Source: Sphingomonadales bacterium (GTDB taxonomy: Bacteria > Pseudomonadota > Alphaproteobacteria > Sphingomonadales > Sphingomonadaceae). From it: a DNA stretch of 64,000 nucleotides. Positions 55,652-63,813 of the stretch are shown piece after piece. Below the pieces are notes generated by a model, which saw only the letters and a program-made list of their open reading frames with translations, was not told the origin of the DNA and made no database searches. The stretch is from the NCBI GenBank assembly GCA_014763545.1, contig JACXVD010000013.1, positions 18,400-82,399 of the forward strand. Direction: 5' to 3'. Numbering within the stretch: position 1 is the stretch's first letter; each line of letters opens with the position of its first letter. Made by a program: the position numbers and the translations under genes.

Positions 55652-56724
55652 ACGCGCCTGCGCCCTCTCCCAGCCCGTCGCGCCGGGCGGCGCAGGCGGT
55701 GGACGCGCTGCGCCATGGCTGGCCGGTCGCGCTGGTCGGCGGGCCGGTGCTGCTGCCGGTCGAAACGGCCGTGGCGCGCGATGCGGGATCGGCGACGATG
55801 CTGATTTCCACCGCCCGCGCCGCGACGCTCAAGCTCGCCAACCAGCGCGAGGCGGCACAGCCGCATGCGCCGGTGCTGATCCGCGCTGCCGAGAATTTCG
55901 ACCTTGCCGCCGCACGCGCGGTGGCGGACCCGGCGCTGGACCTTGCCAACCCGTTCAAGGGTCCGTTCCGGGCCGAGACGCTCGACTGGGCGGACACGGC
56001 GCGGGCGGCGATGGAGCTGGCGCGGATCGCCGGGATCCTGCCCGCCTTCCTGGTCGATCCGGCGAATGCGGGTGAGGCGCAGCCGCTCGACCCGGCGGAT
56101 ATTGCCGCTTTTGCCGACAGCCACGCGCTCGCCATCGCTACCCGTGCGCGCCTGCCGGTGGCGGCGTGCGAGGATGCGGAGATCGTCGCCTTCCGCAGCG
56201 CCGACGATTTGCGCGAACATGTCGCGCTGGTGATCGGCACACCCGATGCGGCGCGCCCGCCGCTGGTGCGGCTACATTCGGAATGCCTCACCGGCGATAT
56301 CCTCGGCAGCCTCAAATGCGACTGCGGGCCGCAACTCGACGCGGCGCTGGCGGCGATGGCGGAGGCGGCGGCGCAGGGCGGCTGGGGCGTGCTGCTCTAC
56401 CTGCGGCAGGAAGGGCGCGGCATCGGGCTGGTCAACAAGCTGCGCGCCTATCGCCTGCAGGACCAGGGTTTCGATACGATCGAGGCCAACCAGCGGCTCG
56501 GCCTGCCGGACGAGGCGCGCGATTTTCCCGTCGCGGCGCGGATGCTCGAACTGCTGGGCGTGCGGCGGATCCGGCTGATGACCAACAACCCGGCCAAGGT
56601 CGCCGCGCTGGAGGCTGCCGGAGTCGCGGTGGCGGAGCGCGTGCCGCACCAATTGCCCGACAATCCGCACAATGCCCGCTACCTCGCGACCAAGCGCGAC
56701 CGGGCGGGGCATTTGCTGGATTGA
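55648..56724 (+). CDS. ribA: GTP cyclohydrolase II with RibB-like N-terminal domain
   Basis: First enzyme of riboflavin synthesis, opening the imidazole ring of GTP. The C-terminal ~200 residues hold the active enzyme: zinc Cys C213, C224 and C226 (HSECLTGDILGSLKCDCG), EGRGIGLVNKLRAYRLQ and MTNNPAKV. The N-terminal ~155 residues resemble a DHBP synthase domain but lack its acidic catalytic loop, as in other sphingomonad RibA proteins. No ATG occurs near the expected start. CTG at 55648 overlaps the xth stop as CTGA, and GTG at 55699 is the nearest standard start. Coordinates use the CTG. Confidence 0.87.
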   Translation: MNAPAPSPSPSRRAAQAVDALRHGWPVALVGGPVLLPVETAVARDAGSATMLISTARAATLKLANQREAAQPHAPVLIRAAENFDLAAARAVADPALDLANPFKGPFRAETLDWADTARAAMELARIAGILPAFLVDPANAGEAQPLDPADIAAFADSHALAIATRARLPVAACEDAEIVAFRSADDLREHVALVIGTPDAARPPLVRLHSECLTGDILGSLKCDCGPQLDAALAAMAEAAAQGGWGVLLYLRQEGRGIGLVNKLRAYRLQDQGFDTIEANQRLGLPDEARDFPVAARMLELLGVRRIRLMTNNPAKVAALEAAGVAVAERVPHQLPDNPHNARYLATKRDRAGHLLD

Positions 56725-56773
56725 CCCGCCCCCAGTCTCGCGCGCAAAACGGCGCGAACATAGGGGGATGACA

Positions 56774-57484
56774 ATGCTGCGGACGATCCTTGCCATGGCG
56801 ATGGCGGCCATGTTGATGGGCAATGTGCTGACCGATCGCGCGAGCGACCTGCTGCGCGATGGCAAGGACGCGGAAGCATTCGAACTTGTCGAGCAGGGCG
56901 CCTCTATGGGCGATGCCGAAGCGGTCGATTTCCTCGCATGGTTCTACGATTCGGGGCGCCATGTGCCGCAGGACCTGGCGAGCGCCGCCAGGCTCTATCG
57001 CCAGTCGGCCGCGCAGGGCGTGCCGCATGCGCAATGGCGGCTGGGGGTTATGATCGACGAGGGCAGTGCGCCCGGTTCGCTGGAGGAAGCGGTTTCGCTG
57101 TTCCGGCAATCGGCGGCGCAGGATTTCACCAATGCATGGTCCAGCCTCGGGGTGATGCAGGCCTCCGGGCGCGGCACTCCTTTGGACTATGTTGCGGCGC
57201 GCAAGAGCTTCGAGACCGCCGCGCGGATGGGCAATGTCCACGCCTTCAACGAAATCGGGGTGATGTTCATCAACGGCGAAGGGGTGGCGGTGGACCCGCA
57301 GGAAGCCGCTGCCTGGTTTGCAATTGCCGCGACCCATGGCGACAAGGCTGCCCAGCATTACCTTACGACCGGCTTCACCGATTTCGATATCGACCCCGAC
57401 AAGCTGGCGGAAAGGGCCACCGAAATTGCACGGGAATATGGCCTGCTAGACGATTCGGATCGTCCCGACCCTTCGGTCACATGA
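56774..57484 (+). CDS. Sel1-like repeat protein
   Basis: A 236-residue exported or membrane-anchored repeat protein. A hydrophobic N terminus (ILAMAMAAMLMGNVL) could be a signal or anchor. Then come about four Sel1/TPR-like helical pairs: GDAEAVDFLAWFYDSGR, AQGVPHAQWRLGVM, FTNAWSSLGVMQASGRG and GNVHAFNEIGVMFINGEG, ending DPQEAAAWFAIAATHGD. Such proteins scaffold protein interactions at the envelope. ATG at 56774 has AGGGGG 6 nt upstream, whereas the ATG two codons earlier touches that site. It converges with the beta-helix gene. Confidence 0.83.
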   Translation: MLRTILAMAMAAMLMGNVLTDRASDLLRDGKDAEAFELVEQGASMGDAEAVDFLAWFYDSGRHVPQDLASAARLYRQSAAQGVPHAQWRLGVMIDEGSAPGSLEEAVSLFRQSAAQDFTNAWSSLGVMQASGRGTPLDYVAARKSFETAARMGNVHAFNEIGVMFINGEGVAVDPQEAAAWFAIAATHGDKAAQHYLTTGFTDFDIDPDKLAERATEIAREYGLLDDSDRPDPSVT

Positions 57485-57490
57485 ACCCGC

Positions 57491-58447
57491 TTAGCGCTTC
57501 TCGTAAGGCTTGATCCCGTCGCCCAGGCGATTGTCCTCGATGGAAATCCGGTCGCCGGTCCAGTCGGCGACGAAGGTGCTCGAACGGCGCACGCCGGGGG
57601 CGAAGCGGGCGTCGTTGCCCGCGATCACCAGCCCGTCGGCGCTGTGCAGCCGCGTTTCCGCGCCCACCGCGATGAAGGCGGAATAGTTTTCCTTGTCCTT
57701 GCCCTGCACGAACCAGTTGTTGGTGATCTGGCCGGTGGAGGCGGCGGGCAGGTCGATCATGTAATTGGTCGCATGGCCCGCCGAATCGTCGAAGCTCGAC
57801 GCGGCGATTTCCACCCGCGCAGCGCGCGCCTTGACGTAATGGCCGCCCGCGCCGCGTTCGAACCGGCTGCGGGTGACACGCAGATGGCCGTAATTGCCGA
57901 TGTAGATCGAATGGGCGCAGCCGCCCGCACCCTCGCAGGTGCCGAGGCCGGAGAAGGTGCTCTTGTCGATCACGATCCGCCCTGCCGGATCGTCGGCGGT
58001 CAGGATGCCCTGCTGGCTGTCGGCGAACCAGCTCTGCGCGACGGTGAGGTCGCCATGTTCGAGCCGGATCCCCGCGCCGTTGAAATCGGGCGCCGCCATG
58101 CGGCGGAAGACGATGCCGGATACTTCCGCGCTGCGCCCGCGCAGCACCAGCGCCGCCTTGCCTTCGCAGGTTACCCCGTCGAAGACGACGCTGCCCGGCG
58201 TCGCGGCGAGGTAGGAGACATTGCCCCCCTGCTGCACCGCGCATTGGCGATAGGTGCCCGGGGCAATCGCAATAGTGCCTTCGCCGTCGCCGATCGCGTC
58301 GACCGCCTGCTGCAGCGCGCCGTAACCGCGCCCGGTTTCGACCACGGTGAAAGGGGCCTGCTGCGCCTCCGCCATGCCCGCAGGGAGTGTGGCACATGCA
58401 AGGGCGGCGAGCGTTACGGCGAGCGTCTGGCGGATCGGGCTTGTCAT
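57491..58447 (-). CDS. Secreted right-handed beta-helix protein
   Basis: A 318-residue exported protein with a signal peptide (1-28, LPAGMAEA). It begins with the pectate-lyase-superfamily style opening YGALQQAVDAIGDGEGTIAIAPGTY, and continues as repeated short beta-strand rungs (SAEVSGIVFRRM, LRVTRSRFE, VEIAASSFDDS, GQITNNWFV). No convincing catalytic residues stand out. It may bind or cleave a polysaccharide at the cell surface. Two Cys pairs (QCAVQQ with VTCEG; GTCEGAGGC) could form disulfides. It is 71 nt after the small membrane protein gene on the same strand. Confidence 0.8.
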   Translation of the reverse strand: MTSPIRQTLAVTLAALACATLPAGMAEAQQAPFTVVETGRGYGALQQAVDAIGDGEGTIAIAPGTYRQCAVQQGGNVSYLAATPGSVVFDGVTCEGKAALVLRGRSAEVSGIVFRRMAAPDFNGAGIRLEHGDLTVAQSWFADSQQGILTADDPAGRIVIDKSTFSGLGTCEGAGGCAHSIYIGNYGHLRVTRSRFERGAGGHYVKARAARVEIAASSFDDSAGHATNYMIDLPAASTGQITNNWFVQGKDKENYSAFIAVGAETRLHSADGLVIAGNDARFAPGVRRSSTFVADWTGDRISIEDNRLGDGIKPYEKR

Positions 58448-58518
58448 GCCGCTGCCATAGCGGATCGCAGTTAACGCGTCGCTAAGCGGGTTGGACCGCC
58501 AGGCCTTGGCAGGCAGCG

Positions 58519-58788
58519 CTAGTCCTCGCCGCCCCAGCGCCAGCGCCAGCCACCGCGCGTGTGGCGCTTGCTGACGACAATCAGCACCAGCGTGGCGGCC
58601 AGGATCGCGGGGATGGCCAGCGGCGCCCACAGGTCGGGCCGCCCGCGTGCCAGCGTGGCGAGGCCGATGACCAGCCCGGCATAGCTCGCCAGCAGCGCCC
58701 AGCCCTGCCAGGCAATCGGCAGCCCCGCGCCATAGCCGAACCGCTTGGGCGCGAACCACGGGTCGTCGGTGAACAGGTAATGCAACAT
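58519..58788 (-). CDS. Small membrane protein
   Basis: An 89-residue protein with two hydrophobic helices (~27-47 and ~53-71) and a strongly basic, Trp-rich tail (KRHTRGGWRWRW). It resembles no family I can name, but similar small proteins occur in sphingomonad genomes. It begins 3 nt after the alpha/beta hydrolase stop and is the last member of the SPFH-RHH-hydrolase operon. Confidence 0.65.
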   Translation of the reverse strand: MLHYLFTDDPWFAPKRFGYGAGLPIAWQGWALLASYAGLVIGLATLARGRPDLWAPLAIPAILAATLVLIVVSKRHTRGGWRWRWGGED

Positions 58789-58791
58789 GGG

Positions 58792-59769
58792 TCAGCCCTC
58801 CGTATGGGACAGGATGAAGTCCGCCATCGCCGGGACGACGCCCGGGGCGAGCGGCAGGTCGGGTGTGGCGTAGGTCGCCAGATTGGCCCCGCGGCTGGCG
58901 TCGTCGGGAATTTTCAGCACGTGGTTCACGCCCGGCAGCATCACCAGCGTGGCGGCCGGCTGCGCCTGGTGCAGTGCCTGCGCGTCGACCGGGGTCACCT
59001 GCAGGTCGCTGTCGCCCTGGATCACCAGTAGCGGCACCTGCGCGGTGGCCGCGAGCGCTGCGGGATCGGTGCGGAAGGCGGCGATCAGATAGGTCTGGAT
59101 TTGCGGCGCGAACAGCGATTGCAGCGCCGGGTGGAAGCCCGACACATCGACCGTCTCACCCTGTTCGAGCGCGGCCACCGCGTGCTGCGCATCGGGCATC
59201 AGTGCGGCGGCAGAGGGCATGTTGGCCAGCTGTTCGAGGATCAATTGCCCCATCGGGCGCCCCGGGGTCGACAGCAGGATGACGCCGCAGATCCCCTCGA
59301 CCCGGCCGGTCGCCACCAGCGCCACGACACCGCCTTCGCTATGCCCGGCGAGCCAGATGCAGGGGCGCCCGGTCTGCTGGCGCAGGGTGGCGACCCAGCT
59401 GCCGACGTCGGCGGCATAATCGTCGAAAGTCACCGCATTGGCATCGGCGATGGCCCCGGCGCTGGCGAACATGCCGCGCTTGTCGATCCGCACCGATCCG
59501 ATCCCGCGCTGGGCCAGCCCTTGCGCGATCAGTTTCATGGTGGCGGATTTCACCACCGGTGGGCTGTTGCCGTCGCGGTCGACATGGCCGGAGCCGGGTA
59601 TCAGCAGCACGATCGGCATGGCATCGCGGGGGGCGATGTAACTGCCGTGGAGCTTGCCCTGCGGCCCCGGCGCGGTGATCTCGGCACCGTCGTCGGGTGC
59701 GGCATGCGACGGGCTGCCAGCGATAATCATCGCGGCGGCAGCGGCGAGGCCGGTTACAAGAGCTTTCAT
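58792..59769 (-). CDS. Exported alpha/beta hydrolase
   Basis: A 325-residue serine hydrolase with a signal peptide (1-23, AGSPSHA). The oxyanion loop IPGSGHVDRDGNSP, nucleophile elbow WLAGHSEGGVVA, Asp in VIQGDSDLQV and His in PGVNHVLK give a complete triad. The family (YqiA/dienelactone hydrolase-like, annotated alpha/beta fold) covers many esterases and peptidases, so the substrate is open. It starts one base after the stop of the ribbon-helix-helix gene, which indicates co-transcription with the SPFH gene. Confidence 0.85.
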   Translation of the reverse strand: MKALVTGLAAAAAMIIAGSPSHAAPDDGAEITAPGPQGKLHGSYIAPRDAMPIVLLIPGSGHVDRDGNSPPVVKSATMKLIAQGLAQRGIGSVRIDKRGMFASAGAIADANAVTFDDYAADVGSWVATLRQQTGRPCIWLAGHSEGGVVALVATGRVEGICGVILLSTPGRPMGQLILEQLANMPSAAALMPDAQHAVAALEQGETVDVSGFHPALQSLFAPQIQTYLIAAFRTDPAALAATAQVPLLVIQGDSDLQVTPVDAQALHQAQPAATLVMLPGVNHVLKIPDDASRGANLATYATPDLPLAPGVVPAMADFILSHTEG

Positions 59770-59770
59770 G

Positions 59771-59968
59771 TCAATCGTCCTTTGGCGGTCGCCCGCGCCG
59801 GGGGCGTGGGCTGCGACCGGCTTCGACGCCGCGCGCGGCCAGTGCCTCGCGCAGCAGGATCTCGATCTGGGCATTGGCGCTGCGCAATTCGGCTGCCGCC
59901 AACCGCTCGACCGCGGCGTGGACCGCCGGGTCGAGACGGAGGGGGAATGCCTTGCGCTGTTCGGCCAT
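59771..59968 (-). CDS. Ribbon-helix-helix (Arc/HicB-like) protein
   Basis: A 65-residue DNA-binding protein. KAFPLRLDPAVHAAVERLAAAELRSANAQIEILLREAL is an RHH motif of the Arc type, with the beta strand FPLRLD and two helices. A proline/arginine tail (RPRRGRPPKDD) follows. No HicA-like toxin gene accompanies it; its partner is the SPFH gene 25 nt upstream, so it is more likely an autoregulator of this operon than an antitoxin. Confidence 0.83.
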   Translation of the reverse strand: MAEQRKAFPLRLDPAVHAAVERLAAAELRSANAQIEILLREALAARGVEAGRSPRPRRGRPPKDD

Positions 59969-59993
59969 GCCCGTTTCCCGTGCTGCGTGCCGG

Positions 59994-60911
59994 TTACTGG
60001 TAGAGCGTGCCGGTGTTGACCACCGGCTGCGCATCGCGATCGCCGCACAGCACGACCATCAGGTTGGACACCATCGCCGCCTTGCGCTCGTCGTCGAGCT
60101 CGACGATCCCGTCTTCGCGCAGCTTGGCGAGCGCATCCTCGACCATGCCGACCGCGCCGATCACCACCTTCTTGCGCGCGGCGATCACCGCATCGGCCTG
60201 TTGGCGGCGCAGCATTGCACCGGCGATTTCGGGCGCATAGGCAAGGTGGGTCAGCCCGGCCTCGTCGACCACGATCCCGGCCACGGCGAGCCGCTCGTTG
60301 AGTTCCTCGCGCAGCTCGTGGTTCACCACATCGGCACTGCCGCGCAGCGTCGTCTTGTCGTCGTCGCTCATGTCGTCATAGGGATGCCGCGCGCCGACGG
60401 TGCGCAGCCCGGCCTCGATCTGGATGTTCACGAATTCCTTGTAATCGTCGACATCGAACACCGCCTGCGCCGTGTCCGACACGCGCCACACCACGTTGCA
60501 GGCGACATCGATCGGATTGCCGCGCAGGTCGTTGACCTTGACCCGTTCGGAATGGACGTTGTGCGCGCGGGTCGAAACCTTCTTGCGCACCATCCACGGC
60601 CATACCCAGCGCAGCCCTTCCTTGCGGTCGGTCCCGCGATATTCGCCGAACAGCGTGATCACCGCACCCTGGTTGGGCTGGATCATGTAGAAACCGCTGA
60701 GCACCAGCACCGCGCCGATCACCGGCAGCACCAGCGACCCGACGAAGGCCAGCTTGGCAGCCTTGCTCGCTTCGCCCGGAGGCGCGCCGGAGTAGATCGT
60801 CATGATGACGATGGCGATCGCCGCCGCCAGTACCAGCAGCATCAGATAGCCGTTGTATCCCCCCGCGGGGCTTTCGCGGGTCACGTTCATGCCAATTTTC
60901 CTGTCCGCCAT
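59994..60911 (-). CDS. SPFH/band-7 domain membrane protein
   Basis: A 305-residue flotillin/stomatin-like protein. Two N-terminal helices (~23-42 and ~54-76) anchor it. The band-7 domain starts at [20 protein letters not shown], includes [20 protein letters not shown] and ends in a helical region with [22 protein letters not shown] oligomers organise membrane microdomains and often guard FtsH-type proteases. CAGGAGGA lies before the ATG. The promoter region carries a conspicuous inverted repeat. It leads the operon with the RHH and hydrolase genes. Confidence 0.92.
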   Translation of the reverse strand: MADRKIGMNVTRESPAGGYNGYLMLLVLAAAIAIVIMTIYSGAPPGEASKAAKLAFVGSLVLPVIGAVLVLSGFYMIQPNQGAVITLFGEYRGTDRKEGLRWVWPWMVRKKVSTRAHNVHSERVKVNDLRGNPIDVACNVVWRVSDTAQAVFDVDDYKEFVNIQIEAGLRTVGARHPYDDMSDDDKTTLRGSADVVNHELREELNERLAVAGIVVDEAGLTHLAYAPEIAGAMLRRQQADAVIAARKKVVIGAVGMVEDALAKLREDGIVELDDERKAAMVSNLMVVLCGDRDAQPVVNTGTLYQ

Positions 60912-60936
60912 GTCCCATCCTCCTGAACCAGCGATT

Positions 60937-60966
60937 CGATATAAAGATGATATCGTATTTATATCG
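60937..60966. promoter_or_regulatory. Inverted repeat in SPFH promoter
   Basis: CGATATAAA at 60937-60945 and TTTATATCG at 60958-60966 are exact complements around a 12-nt spacer that itself contains a nested GATATC palindrome. On the minus strand a TATCAT-like -10 box falls inside. This is a strong candidate operator for the SPFH-RHH operon, about 26 nt upstream of the SPFH start. Confidence 0.65.
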
Positions 60967-61216
60967 CGCCGGGGAAAGTGCAACACAAATCGGAAAACCC
61001 CTTGGCAAGCGTACATTTCCTGCCCATCTTGGGTCTGCGGGACCGGGCCCCTCTGGCGCGGCGCGATGGCCATCTGGCGAATGTGGGTGGCGGGCGCTGC
61101 GTGATGTCGGACCGCATCGGGTGTGCCGATGCCGGGCCGGGTTACCTCCCCCTCCCATCCCCCCGGACGGCGCGGCGCACCCGATCGAACCCACCTTGTT
61201 CGAAAGGGACCAAGCA

Positions 61217-61390
61217 ATGTCCGAACGCAAATATCGCCTGATGGAACGTCACCAGAAGCTGGACGAGATGCTGCGGCGCGCACAGTCGCATCGCTTCGCC
61301 GATCCGTTCGAGATCGCGCGGCTCAAGAAGCTCAAGCTGGCGGTGAAAGACCGGCTGGCGCGGCTCGCGCGTCGACCGCGTATCGCCTGA
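61217..61390 (+). CDS. YdcH/DUF465-family protein
   Basis: A 57-residue, very basic helical protein: LMERHQKLDEMLRRAQ, then DPFEIARLKKLKLAVKDRLARL. This is the DUF465/YdcH hairpin family, common and uncharacterised, often found as one or more small copies in alphaproteobacteria. AAAGGGA precedes its ATG by 7 nt. The ~300 bases upstream hold the divergent SPFH promoter and a 7-bp hairpin (GCATCGG/CCGATGC, 61114-61132), and no other gene that I can see. Confidence 0.88.
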   Translation: MSERKYRLMERHQKLDEMLRRAQSHRFADPFEIARLKKLKLAVKDRLARLARRPRIA

Positions 61391-61420
61391 TCCAATATCA
61401 CCTGACCCGCCGTCGCCCGG

Positions 61421-61442
61421 CCCGGCATCGCCCGATGCCGGG
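61421..61442. terminator. GC-rich hairpin between convergent genes
   Basis: CCCGGCATC and GATGCCGGG pair around GCCC between the DUF465 stop and the recQ stop, which converge here. It could serve both strands, although neither side has a U run. Confidence 0.45.
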
Positions 61443-61448
61443 CGGCGA

Positions 61449-63254
61449 TCAGAAGCGGCGGATCAGGCTGACAAAGGCCTCGCCATAGGCTTCGAGCTTC
61501 TTGGCGCCGACCCCGGTCACCTGCCCCAAACCGTGCAGCGTGACCGGGCGCAGGCCGGCCATTTCGCGCAAGGTCGCGTCGTTGAACACGATATAGGGCG
61601 GCACGCCTGCCTCGCGCGCGAGATCGCGGCGCAATTCGCGCAGCGCCTCGAACAGCGGATCGCCCACCGGATTGGCGCCGTCACCCCCGCGCTTGCGGCT
61701 GCGCTCGCGCCGCGGCGGGACGACGATCGCGACCTCTTCCTCGCCCTTCAGCACGGCGCGGGCATTGCCGCCCAGCGCCAGCCCGCCGTGCTCGGTCGGC
61801 ACCAGCGTGCCGCGCGCCTGCAGGGCGCGGGCGAGCGGGCGGAGCATGGCGGCCTCCTGCGGATCGACAATGCCGAATACGCTCAGCCGGTCGTGGCCGC
61901 GCTGGGCCACGCGTTCGTCCGAATCGCCGGTCAGCACCTTCTGCAAATGGCCGAGGCCGAAACTCTGCCCGGTGCGATAGGCGGCGCTCAGCAGCTTGCG
62001 CGCCAGTTCGGTCGCATCCACCACATCGGCCGGCTCAAGGCAATTGTCGCAATTGCCGCAGCGCACCGGGGGATCCTCGCCGAAATGGCGCAGCAGGATG
62101 GCGCGGCGGCACTCCGCCGTCTCGACCAGCATCGCCAGCGCGTCGAGCCGCTTGCGCTCGCCCCCGCGCCGGGTTTCGTCCACTTCGGCCAGCCGCATCC
62201 GCGCGCGGGCGAAATCCTCCGCCCCCCACAGCATCAGCGCCTGCGCCGGATCGCCATCACGCCCGGCGCGGCCGGTCTCCTGGTAATAGCCCTCGATCGA
62301 CTTGGGGATGCCCGCATGGGCGACGAAGCGCACGTCGGGCTTGTCGATCCCCATGCCGAAGGCGACGGTGGCGACCATCACCATGTCCTCGCTGGCGACG
62401 AAGGCGGCCTGGTTGGCGGCGCGCACCTCCGGCTCCAGCCCGGCGTGGTAGGGCAGCACCGCGCGCCCGGTGGCCGCTGCGAGCTTCTCGGCCAGTTCCT
62501 CCACCTTGCGGCGGGTGGGGGCATAGACGATGCCGGGGCCGGGCTGTTCCTCCATCAGCCGCGCCAGCTGGCGCAGCGGATTGTCGCGGTGGCGCACGTT
62601 GTAGCGGATGTTGGGCCGGTCGAACCCGGCGACCACCAGCCCGCCCGGCGGAATGCCCAGCTGGGTGAGGATGTCGGCCCGCGTGGCGGCATCCGCCGTG
62701 GCCGTCAGCGCCAGCCGGGGAACCTCGGGGAAGCCCTCCATCAGCGGCAGCAGCTGGCGATAGTCGGGGCGGAAATCATGGCCCCATTCGGACACGCAAT
62801 GCGCCTCGTCGATGGCGAACAGCGCCAGCGGGGCAGCGGTCAGCAGGTCGTGGAACTGCGGGCTGCTGGCGCGTTCGGGCGCGACATAGAGCAGGTCGAG
62901 CGCGCCCTGGCGGAAGGCATCCATCGTCTCGCGCCAGTCGGCGTCGACGCTGGTCAGCGTGGCCGCGCGGATGCCGTTGGCGCGCGCGGCGCGCAGCTGG
63001 TCGTGCATCAGCGCGATCAGCGGCGAAATCACCACGCAAGTGCCATGCAGCATGGTGGCGGGCAGCTGGTAGGTCAGCGATTTGCCCGCGCCGGTGGGCA
63101 TCACCGCCAGCGTCGACTGGCCGCCCAGCACGCGGGCGACCACCTGGCTCTGCACCCCGCGGAAATCCTCGAAGCCGAACAGCTCGCGCAGCCTGGCGCG
63201 GGCGGGTTCGAGCGCCGGATCGTCCGCCGAATGATGCGTGGTATCGCGGGGCAT
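61449..63254 (-). CDS. recQ: RecQ-family ATP-dependent DNA helicase
   Basis: A ~601-residue 3'-5' helicase for recombination and stalled forks. Walker A GAGKS is at 55-59 in VMPTGAGKSLTYQLP. DEAH is at 149-152 in AIDEAHCVSEWGHDF, then the zinc-binding Cys set (ECRRAILLRHFGE, then CGNCDNC), a winged-helix RQC region and a C-terminal HRDC domain (LFEALRELRRDLAREAGVP). All parts are intact. MPRDTT at 63254 is used as the start; an ATG four codons earlier is equally possible. Confidence 0.95.
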   Translation of the reverse strand: MPRDTTHHSADDPALEPARARLRELFGFEDFRGVQSQVVARVLGGQSTLAVMPTGAGKSLTYQLPATMLHGTCVVISPLIALMHDQLRAARANGIRAATLTSVDADWRETMDAFRQGALDLLYVAPERASSPQFHDLLTAAPLALFAIDEAHCVSEWGHDFRPDYRQLLPLMEGFPEVPRLALTATADAATRADILTQLGIPPGGLVVAGFDRPNIRYNVRHRDNPLRQLARLMEEQPGPGIVYAPTRRKVEELAEKLAAATGRAVLPYHAGLEPEVRAANQAAFVASEDMVMVATVAFGMGIDKPDVRFVAHAGIPKSIEGYYQETGRAGRDGDPAQALMLWGAEDFARARMRLAEVDETRRGGERKRLDALAMLVETAECRRAILLRHFGEDPPVRCGNCDNCLEPADVVDATELARKLLSAAYRTGQSFGLGHLQKVLTGDSDERVAQRGHDRLSVFGIVDPQEAAMLRPLARALQARGTLVPTEHGGLALGGNARAVLKGEEEVAIVVPPRRERSRKRGGDGANPVGDPLFEALRELRRDLAREAGVPPYIVFNDATLREMAGLRPVTLHGLGQVTGVGAKKLEAYGEAFVSLIRRF

Positions 63255-63384
63255 GGTGCTCCCCATGGCAGATGGCGGCGGGCAGGTGAACCGCATCCGC
63301 GCGGGGACAAGGCGATTGCGCCGCGATTTCCACGGCGTTACACCCCCCGCACTTATCCGGGGCCATAAAATTGGAGGATTGCCC

Positions 63385-63699
63385 ATGAAGAAGATCGTGA
63401 TGTTCGCCGCCGCGTCGGCACTTGCCCTCTCGCTCGCCGCTTGCGGCAACACCGAAGACGCATCGGCCGATGCGACCGCCGACACCACCGAAATGCCCGC
63501 CGACCAGGCGATGGATCCGGTGACCGACGAGCCGGCTGCCGATGCCGGTGCCAATGCGACCGATGAAGCCGCCCCGGCTGCCGACGCCGCCACGCCGACC
63601 TCGGCCGACGATGCTGCGGACGCTGCCGGCGATGCCGCCGCTGCTGCCGCTGCCGATGTCGCCGCGGCGAAGGATGCGGCGAGCGAAGCTGCCAAGTAA
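63385..63699 (+). CDS. Small Ala/Asp-rich lipoprotein
   Basis: A 104-residue lipoprotein with signal MKKIVMFAAASALALSLAAC, where LAAC is the lipobox with the Cys at position 20. The mature part is a low-complexity, acidic Ala/Asp/Thr-rich sequence ending in an amphipathic Ala-rich helix, with no recognisable domain. TTGGAGGAT lies upstream of the ATG. It is expected to be acylated by Lgt. Function unknown; low-complexity lipoproteins of this kind are frequent in sphingomonads. Confidence 0.83.
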   Translation: MKKIVMFAAASALALSLAACGNTEDASADATADTTEMPADQAMDPVTDEPAADAGANATDEAAPAADAATPTSADDAADAAGDAAAAAAADVAAAKDAASEAAK

Positions 63700-63723
63700 G
63701 CGCAGCTTTTTCGTAATTTGCGG

Positions 63724-63755
63724 AACGGGCGGGCCGGATGCGGCTCGCCCGTTTT
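63724..63755 (+). terminator. Rho-independent terminator after small lipoprotein
   Basis: AACGGGCGGGCC at 63724-63735 pairs with GGCTCGCCCGTT at 63742-63753 (one G-U pair), loop GGATGC, followed by TTTT. It lies 25 nt after the lipoprotein stop. Confidence 0.75.
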
Positions 63756-63813
63756 CGCATCCGCCGATGGAAACCCCGCTTCCGCGCCGCGCGCGATGCG
63801 CTATGCTGGCGCG

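Noticed and set aside
59771..59968. Toxin-antitoxin module
   Set aside because: The ribbon-helix-helix protein has no toxin-like partner; both neighbours are an SPFH protein and an exported hydrolase.
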